A stretch of DNA of 64,000 nt from Chrysomallon squamiferum. Lineage: Eukaryota; Mollusca; Gastropoda; Neomphalida; Peltospiridae. The notes under the pieces are model-generated. The model had not been told where the DNA came from and searched no databases. It saw only the letters and a program-made list of their open reading frames with translations. Of the stretch, positions 57,722 to 64,000 are shown piece after piece (positions within the stretch are counted from its first letter, which is position 1; each line of letters opens with the position of its first letter). The stretch is taken from the NCBI GenBank assembly GCA_012295275.1, contig CM022676.1, positions 6,388,219-6,452,218 of the forward strand, in the 5' to 3' direction. A program made the translations under genes and the position numbers.

Positions 57722-58480
57722 TGTGTGTGTATGAGTGTATATACTTATATGGGTACATGTGTGTTTGTGATTTCATTTCTGTCTGTGCATGAATGTATCT
57801 TCATAATAATATAAATGAACCAAACTGTACATCATTAAATAAGTTTTTTTTCCAAATGTGAAATGACAGAACATATCAAATATGAACCCACAGACATAAA
57901 AACAAAAATAAAAAAGCTAGTTTCTTGTTTCTTGTGATATCAGACCATACTTGAACAAAGAAGATTAACCATCAATAATAAATTTAAGAAATTCTTAAAA
58001 ATTACAAGTAACAACAAAATAATAATAAAACATTTATAAAAATTTAATAAACAAAGAAGCAGATTTAATAAAAACAGTAACAGAAAGATAGTAAAAAAAA
58101 TAAAACAATAAATGTAATAATAATGAGAAGAAGAAGAAGAAGAAGAAGGTTATCCATAACTTTTTTTGCTCAGTATATTTCCACATTCATACAACCTTAA
58201 AATTATAGAAACAGGTAAAAATATCTCAGCACCAGATTAAAACAGGAACCAGAATACAAGCCTTAGGCTTAGTTGCATGTATTAAATGACTGATGTTATG
58301 GGAAAAACAAAATATTAATAATAATAATAAATTAAAATACTAAAAGAATTATACTTCTTCGTCCAAAAGAAAATGTAGTGAGAAGCATAAAGAAAAAAAA
58401 AAGGTGACATTTTAATTAATGACTTGACAGCCTGACATCATTTGAATATAACTCAAGTTCATAATTTTTCCACAGTGAAG
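57719..58480. other. Non-coding stretch
   Basis: AAG triplets at 58125-58148 and otherwise A-rich unique sequence. No gene is seen. Confidence 0.5.
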
Positions 58481-58620
58481 CCATTATTATTATTATTATT
58501 ATGTTATTATTATAGTTATTTGTTATTATTGTTATTATTATAATCATCATAATAATCATTATCACTATTACGTGTAATTATTGTTATTATTCTTACTGTC
58601 TTTGTTATTAGTTATTTGTC
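58481..58620. repeat. Degenerate ATT/GTTATT triplet tract
   Basis: TTA units at 58482-58502, followed by imperfect GTTATTATT/AATCATC units. Confidence 0.85.
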
Positions 58621-58779
58621 ATCAACACTATTTTTATTGGTTATTTTTATAGAACAAATGATAAAAAATATTTAAATTGTCCATAAATACTAATTTCCAC
58701 AAACAACTTATCATAACAAGCATTAAATTAATGCAATATCAATATGGTAACATCCAAGACAAAACAAAATTTGAAAAAC

Positions 58780-59220
58780 ATTTTCTGGAAGTGTTAAATT
58801 CAACAAATAACTAATTAATAATCAACAACATAATTCCATCAAAATCAATTAACTTTAAAATGAAAAAATAAACAAAATATTTCAGAAATAATGATTCAAA
58901 AAAAAAAAAAAAATCTAATTAATAACTGACACTATAATTTCATCAAAATACCCCCAAAAATAAAAAAAAAGAAAAAACAAGAACAAAATATTTTCCAACA
59001 AACAAGTAATTAAAATACATATTTCTGAAACTTTAAAACCTAATTAATAACTGACACTAGAAATAATTTTCCAACAAACAAGTAATTAAAATGACACTAT
59101 TATTTCATCAAAACAAAAAAAAAAAAAAAAAAAAAACAAAACTACATTTCTCAGAAAATAGTATTTTCCAACAAACAAGTAATTATTCATCAACAAACTA
59201 ACTCTTATGAAATTCCACGA
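58780..59220. repeat. Diverged ~105-120-bp tandem array
   Basis: CTAATTAATAA-TGACACTATAATTTCATCAAAA-like blocks start near 58811, 58916 and 59039. TTTTCCAACAAACAAGTAATTA occurs near 58991, 59068 and 59164. A-runs near 58897-58913 and 59116-59136 follow the CATCAAAA element. Confidence 0.65.
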
Positions 59221-59229
59221 ACTTATTAA

Positions 59230-59540
59230 AAACGGAACAAAAACTTTCTCCGGGGGAAATGCTAACTAATTTCAACAAACAACCTCGTCCTGCTGTCCAC
59301 AGAACACTTTGTTGCGCAGGGTCACAAGAAGGACATCGTCATTGTTGAACACGGTAATAAGCAATTTACACAACGTCCTGATGAACGTCAACACGTAAGT
59401 TGATGAACCTGTGACAAAAGGTCAGGGAAGCAATGTTGTCACGAATTACACGCAAATGAGTGAAGATTCGTGTAACAGAGCCTTGACTGCCTGTAACTGT
59501 GTTGCTGCATATCCCAACCTAAAAACCCCCTACTTGCCTG
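59230..59540. promoter_or_regulatory. CpG-richer unique patch with nuclear-receptor-like DR5
   Basis: GGGTCA (59319-59324), a five-base spacer and AGGACA (59330-59335) form a DR5-like direct repeat of nuclear receptor half-sites. AAAGGTCA lies at 59417-59424. CGTCA and CGTCC (CRE-like half) cores occur near 59336-59387. GC content clearly exceeds the flanks to about 59530. Known binding preferences of RAR- and ERR-type receptors support the motif reading; function is inference. The 84-codon minus-strand frame at 59439-59693 crosses low complexity and is not called. Confidence 0.35.
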
Positions 59541-60930
59541 GACTGAATCAGAAAACCAAAAAAAATAAAAAATAATAAAAATGATGATGTGATACAACAT
59601 GCCTTCATATATATTTATATATATATATGCAGTTATGTCATTGCAGTTTTTTTTCATTATTGTTTTCTGATGGATGTTGCCTCCTGACAACATAAATACC
59701 CACCCTATGGTGTGGAAATATCTTGGCTAAAGCACCCATGGGCAATTACATTGGCATATATGGTATTGTGTTACATGCTTATAGCAAAACTTGGTAGTAT
59801 ATCATTTTTTTGCTTATAGACTGAATTTTCATTATTTTGAAACTGGAAAGCTTCAGAAATCAATATTTTCGAGTTGTTGTATTTCTTTTTTTTTTTTTTT
59901 TTGTGTGGCGGAATTAAAGTTTAAAAAAAAAAATAAAAAATCATTTTTGCCATAATGTAGTGTCTATAATTGTATTCAGTTTGAATATTTAATCTTAAAA
60001 GCTTTAAAAACTATATGTTTTGGAATTATTTTACGGTTTAAGCAGAATAAATTTGAGTTTTTGAAATTCAAAAATTTACTGCAATTGCTATGGAAAGGTA
60101 TGTTTCAAACTGCAAGAAACATACATGCTCATGTGTCTTTGCAAACCTAGAAAATACAAAAAACGGATGACAAATATTATCAGACACATGAAACCAGAAA
60201 TAAACACTAGGTTCATGCATTTTCATATTTCCAAACTTGGCAGGAACATAATTAACACAATTGTTAACTGGCTGAATCTAATTCATTCATTTGTAAGCAA
60301 AAACAAACACCAGTTTGAACTTTAACAGTCAACTACAGCAGTTCTTTGACAGTGCAATTAGGTATTATGTAAAGAGGTCATGAACAGAGATGACCCTGGC
60401 AGATGTATTTCAGTCTGCTTAATCAATAACTCATTGTTTTGTATTTATCAAGGAAAGGAAAAGCTTGACCATTCTAGTGCCTTTGATTTTTTATGAAGGC
60501 TAATTTCTACTAAATCAAAAGTCTGGGACTGCAAAACAAGAAAATAGAGACTTTTGAGTTCTTGAAGATACTGAAGGTCATTATTACTTGCTTAAGCAGG
60601 AGCTTTGGGAAATTTAAATATTACACCCTATCATAGACCTGTTTTTTTTTTTTTAAATTAGCAAAAAGTGCCTTTTATAAAGATTTTACTGTAACTGGAC
60701 TAAAAAAAATCAGATATACTAACAGGAAAAGAACATCTGAAATCAGGTGCATTAAGAAAAATAACCAAGTAACAACAACCAACAACAAAAAAAAAAAAAA
60801 AAAAAAAGGAAAAAGAAGAAATGAATTCTGGAACTCAAACCACATCGTTCTTCTTTACTTCTGTGAAGGTTATTTTCTGTCTCTATGGAAACAAAACAAG
60901 TCAGTTCTAAACAAAAGCTAAATATAAGCA
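59541..60930. other. Unique non-coding stretch
   Basis: T-run near 59886-59902, A22 near 60788-60807. A 66-codon plus-strand frame (60125-60325) has ordinary composition but no domain, and chance is the likeliest explanation. Sequence complexity rises from about 60350 onward. Confidence 0.45.
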
Positions 60931-60976
60931 GAGGTAAGTTTATTTGAAGAACTGCTGATGTTTATGTTTCCTGTAG

Positions 60977-61495
60977 ATGGGCAAACAAACAATAAAAGCA
61001 AACATTATTGAAGAAATCAGACAAACCGAGCAAATTATCTTCTCGTTATTGACAGAAGCAGAGCAAATTAACTCAGACCAATGGGATCAAATGTCCAGTC
61101 TTGACCAGTTGTTTGTATTACCTCCTGTCCTAACTTTTTACAGACCTCTCACTTTCCAGTGGTGGCTTCAAGGTGGGGAGGTTATAAAAGGTTTTCAAGA
61201 AATTATTAAAATGGCTGAGTGAGGTTTCTACTCTAGATAACCTTGGTTTTGAGAATGAAAATTAGATTGTTTTCTTGTTTTCCCCCACATAACGTAACAT
61301 GATTTAGGTACATTGGCAGAGTCTGAACATTTTTGCCTGAACGTTGATGATGATGATGATGATGATGAAGTCTACAAAGCAACAACACCTACTACCATAT
61401 CTGTTCCCGGCTCTCTCTTTCCCAGAATGTTTACTCTGCTGCTGGATGCTTTGTTGTCAGTCATGTGCTTGAGAAAACTGGCAACACATGCTTAA
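60977..61495 (+). CDS. Unnamed small spliced gene candidate
   Basis: An ATG at 60977 directly follows an acceptor-like TTTCCTGTAG; 43 nt upstream is a strong donor GAG|GTAAGT (60931-60939). The 81-codon frame (60977-61222) has ordinary composition, with a polar N-terminus (MGKQTIKANIIEEIRQTEQ) and an aromatic patch (TFYRPLTFQWWLQ). If an inner donor AAG|GTGGGG at 61170-61178 is used, the phase agrees with acceptors ending at 61307 or 61319. The frame then continues into SEHFCLNV, seven Asp (a GAT repeat at 61343-61366), and ends ATHA at 61495. I recognise no family. Splice predictions by eye are weak evidence and a 43-nt intron is unusually short. Confidence 0.2.
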
Positions 61496-61632
61496 ATATC
61501 GGTTAATAGATTGACAAGAATAAAGGTGAGAAGAGAAAACAAACCTCTTCAAGATTGCAATCCCAGTGTTCACCACCAGTTGATTTATTAAAAGACAAAA
61601 AACATTTGCCATTATAGTTAGTGGAAAGATGG
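61496..61632. other. Short unique stretch
   Basis: No gene, RNA or repeat seen. Confidence 0.4.
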
Positions 61633-61682
61633 ACTGATAGATGGATGGATGGATGGAATGATGGAATGGATGGATGGATGGA
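61633..61682. repeat. (GGAT)n tetranucleotide
   Basis: Twelve or so GGAT/GAT units with small interruptions. The minus-strand frame rich in I/H/P/S is its shadow. Confidence 0.95.
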
Positions 61683-61711
61683 TTTATTTTAGGCAAAAAT
61701 ATTCTATCTCC

Positions 61712-61731
61712 ATATATATATATATATATAT
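61712..61731. repeat. (TA)10 microsatellite
   Basis: Perfect TA run followed by TTATTATTATT and a T-run near 61745-61757. Confidence 0.95.
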
Positions 61732-61759
61732 AAATTATTATTATTTTTTTTTTTTTGGG

Positions 61760-62724
61760 AAAACATCTGGATTATTTAGCTTTTCCAGAATTTAGACACA
61801 GACAATTATTCTATAACAAATATATAAAATTAAATAATTCAACATTATTACTATATTACACGTGTTACAAAGTTTCACTGCCAATGCAGCATATATCATC
61901 CTTTGTTAATTTCCCAATCCAGCCAATATGAAAAGCTACTGTATGTGGTTTTCTGTCTACTGCTGTAAAGTATGGTTGCAGTTTTCTTCTCTCATATCAT
62001 CATAAAAATGTGTTTTAATGATTAACAGTAAAGTGTGATGCTAAGTTGCTTAGCAAATAATCATTCATTTACTTGAAGAGCAGTGGAATACTAATTTGTA
62101 CAGTTAAAAGTATTCCAGTTGCTCATGAATATAAAAACACTTCAGATTTCATAATTAGAAGATTTAATCTTGATGTAGACTTATCTGTCCATCTGTGTGT
62201 CTGCCTGTTTGTCTGTCTGATTATCCATCAGAAATCTCGTCTAATGGTCCAGACTGTGTATTACAAAATAAACCAAATTATTTATGAAGAGAAAATTATT
62301 TTCCTCTATGTGAACAAATAGCATTTGAATCATTATTGTTGTTAGAGGCTTTTAAGTTTGTTTTTGTAAAGAAAATCAATATCTTGTATCTTTTATCTTG
62401 AAATATCTTTATTCATATGTTTATGCAATAACAATGGTATTTATTCTTTACAGTGTGACTTAACCTACATCCGTGCAGTTTGAAACAACAATGTGACATG
62501 ACTTTTTTGTTAATGTAAAAATATCCTGCTTTCCAGAATTACACGGCTTAATAATGTGACATATCTTTTCATCTATCTGTCTGTCTCTCTGACATTTAGT
62601 GTAATGATCTTGTTTGTTCTATACAAAATAACCAGAGCTATGTAAGTAATATGACTGTTTTTATTTCCACAATTAGAGATGTATAATCTGAACATGGTTT
62701 TTATCTCTGTATAGTTACCAACCT
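61760..62724. other. Unique non-coding stretch
   Basis: Ordinary complexity. TCTG units near 62203-62218 and TCTGTC near 62574-62590. An 82-codon frame (62073-62321) has mixed composition in its first half (SSGILICTVKSIPVAHEYKN) but runs through the TCTG repeat and has no recognisable domain. Left as unassigned. Confidence 0.45.
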
Positions 62725-63130
62725 TTTCCATGGACAGGATAACACATTCCTTGGCCTTAGATAAACCAAGAATTTTGTATCTTCAGTATTAGAAACATTT
62801 GTCTAAATATAGTCTGTATTTCTATCTTTTAAAAATTCTTTTCAACAGACAATACATACCACAGCCTTTGATAAACCAAGAATTTTGCTTCTTCATTATA
62901 ATAAATACTTATCTAAATTCAGTCTATGTTTCTATCCTTTAAAAACCTCTTGCAGTAGACAACAAAATACATAAAATGGCCTTTGATAAACCAAGAATTT
63001 TGCATCTTCATTATTAGAAATACTGATCTGAATTTAGTCTGCATTTCTATCCTTTAAAAACTCCTTCCCATAAACAGGACAGAATATAGCACATAGGCTT
63101 TGTAAATCTGGTATGTGTCATCATCAGCAC
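62725..63130. repeat. ~114-bp tandem array, four copies
   Basis: GATAAACCAAGAATTTTG is perfect near 62760, 62870 and 62985, with a decayed copy near 63102; spacings are 110, 115 and 116 bp. Each unit continues through ATCTTCATTATTAGAAATA, TCTAAATTTAGTCTG-ATTTCTATC, CTTTTAAAAA-CTC and CA(G/T)-A-ACA-GACA. Confidence 0.93.
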
Positions 63131-63280
63131 TAGATATGTTTATTTAAATATAGATTCTTAATTTAGGAACTATGCCTGGCTTAGGCTACATCAGTATAAT
63201 AAAAAAAATATGTAAAAGTCCATTAAATTTTAATGTTTATATAAACAAAAAACTATACAGTCAGGACAGCACTTATAATG

Positions 63281-63545
63281 ACTTTTGATGAACCAATTGC
63301 AAGATGCTGACTAGATAAAGAAAACATGCAAATGACAGCATTAAACAGGCTCGATCCTACATCCTATAGCCAGTCTCATAACAATCTCATACTACAGCGT
63401 CAACACCACATGTCCTTTGACAAACGGTCTGCAAAGCAATGGTTGGGTTAGGAAAACAGGCAAACAAAAGCATTAAGCAGATTTGATCCTGTATTCTATA
63501 ACCAAATCTCATACCACAGTCTACACCAGTTTGAAGATTGGCTAA
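63281..63545. repeat. ~135-bp two-copy repeat
   Basis: AGCATTAAACAGGCTCGATCC (63338-63357 and the next base) and AGCATTAAGCAGATTTGATCC (63469-63489) start segments that both run through TA(C/T)ATCCTATA or TATTCTATA, CCA, TCTCATAC(T/C)ACAG and a CACCA element. A CTTTTGATGAACCA or CCTTTGACAAACGG element precedes each, echoing the upstream 114-bp family. Confidence 0.65.
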
Positions 63546-63911
63546 AACCCAGTTACTACTAACATATGTTAACCATACTTAATTAGTGTAGTGCAACCTC
63601 AAACAGCCTAGCCCAACATGGCACACAGCCATCTGCAACTGGAAGCAGCTTTGCATTACTTCTTCTCCTGGGTTACAGGCTTCTTTTTCAGCTCTGCATC
63701 TTTAATCTCACATTATATTACTGCCGTTTCATATAGCTACCAACATCTACAGGCGTAAATGAAATTAGTGTACATTTGTATGTGTCTTTATATGAATCTT
63801 TGTAGAAATATCTAAATATTATCTTTGAATTTCACTTAAAAGATGCTATGAAGTTATGTTCTAATCCAGTATATATCAACAATAACAAAAACCATAACAA
63901 CAATAACATCT
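63546..63911. other. Unique non-coding stretch
   Basis: GC-richer patch at about 63590-63700 (for example CAGCCTAGCCCAACATGG). No open frame of useful length and no RNA gene. Confidence 0.45.
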
Positions 63912-63972
63912 ATAATAATAATAACAATAATAATAATAATAATAATGATAGTGATGATAATGATGATGATCA
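63912..63972. repeat. AAT then GAT triplet tract
   Basis: AAT/AAC units at 63912-63945 followed by GAT/GTGAT units to 63971, reaching close to the window end. Confidence 0.93.
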
Positions 63973-64000
63973 AAACCCCCACAAAAACAACAACAGTAAC

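Noticed and set aside
60125-60325. 66-codon plus-strand frame
   Set aside because: Ordinary composition but no recognisable motif or gene signal. Chance is the simplest explanation.
61633-61682. GGAT tract as a telomere-like or G-quadruplex repeat
   Set aside because: Runs of only two G per unit with ordinary tetranucleotide slippage pattern. Neither reading is supported.

Overview
The window is AT-rich eukaryotic intergenic or intronic DNA. It has long A/T homopolymers, long pure (CT)n, (CA)n, (AAT)n and (AAAT)n tracts, and many degenerate tandem arrays. No reading frame is long enough or recognisable enough to be called a known gene, and there are no operons, rRNA or intact tRNA genes. The texture fits a metazoan, and among those I know best a mollusc, perhaps a cephalopod. 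The cephalopod guess rests on the microsatellite style and one weak resemblance near 4.8 kb to a repeat I recall as common in octopus. Treat it as low confidence.

The main finding is structural. Reading by eye I count about thirty separate local tandem arrays, with units from about 40 to about 350 bp. They include 1.35-2.17, 3.1-3.6, 5.6-6.1, 7.6-7.9, 9.2-9.9, 10.0-10.5, 13.7-14.3, 20.2-21.2, 21.9-22.3, 27.3-28.55, 28.6-29.25, 32.2-32.8, 32.9-33.3, 35.7-35.9, 38.8-39.2, 40.1-41.0, 42.4-42.9, 44.4-45.45, 45.7-46.0, 48.7-49.3, 49.4-50.4, 52.0-54.25, 54.7-55.0, 58.8-59.2 and 62.7-63.5 kb. Units differ from array to array, so the arrays look like independent local expansions at different ages. 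Several have a 170-185 bp period, close to a nucleosome repeat. In several arrays the long microsatellite or poly(A) tract sits at the same place in successive units.

Between the arrays lie patches of higher complexity and CpG content that may be cis-regulatory: 12.0-12.3 kb (AP-1 and Maf-like sites), 17.99-18.17 kb (ZNF143- and YY1-like sites), 22.6-23.0 kb, 25.2-25.6 kb (a PAR/C/EBP-type palindrome beside a 17-bp tandem), 31.2-31.45 kb and 59.3-59.45 kb (a DR5-like nuclear receptor element). They are candidates seen as motif matches only.

Weak coding candidates are 30087-30506 (+, 139 codons of ordinary composition), a possible small spliced gene at 60.93-61.50 kb (+), and a frameshifted coding-looking patch at 16.99-17.30 kb. 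None can be named. Most other open frames are translations of microsatellites or tandem units. The window therefore reads as a gene desert or large intron whose sequence is largely built by repeated local tandem duplication.
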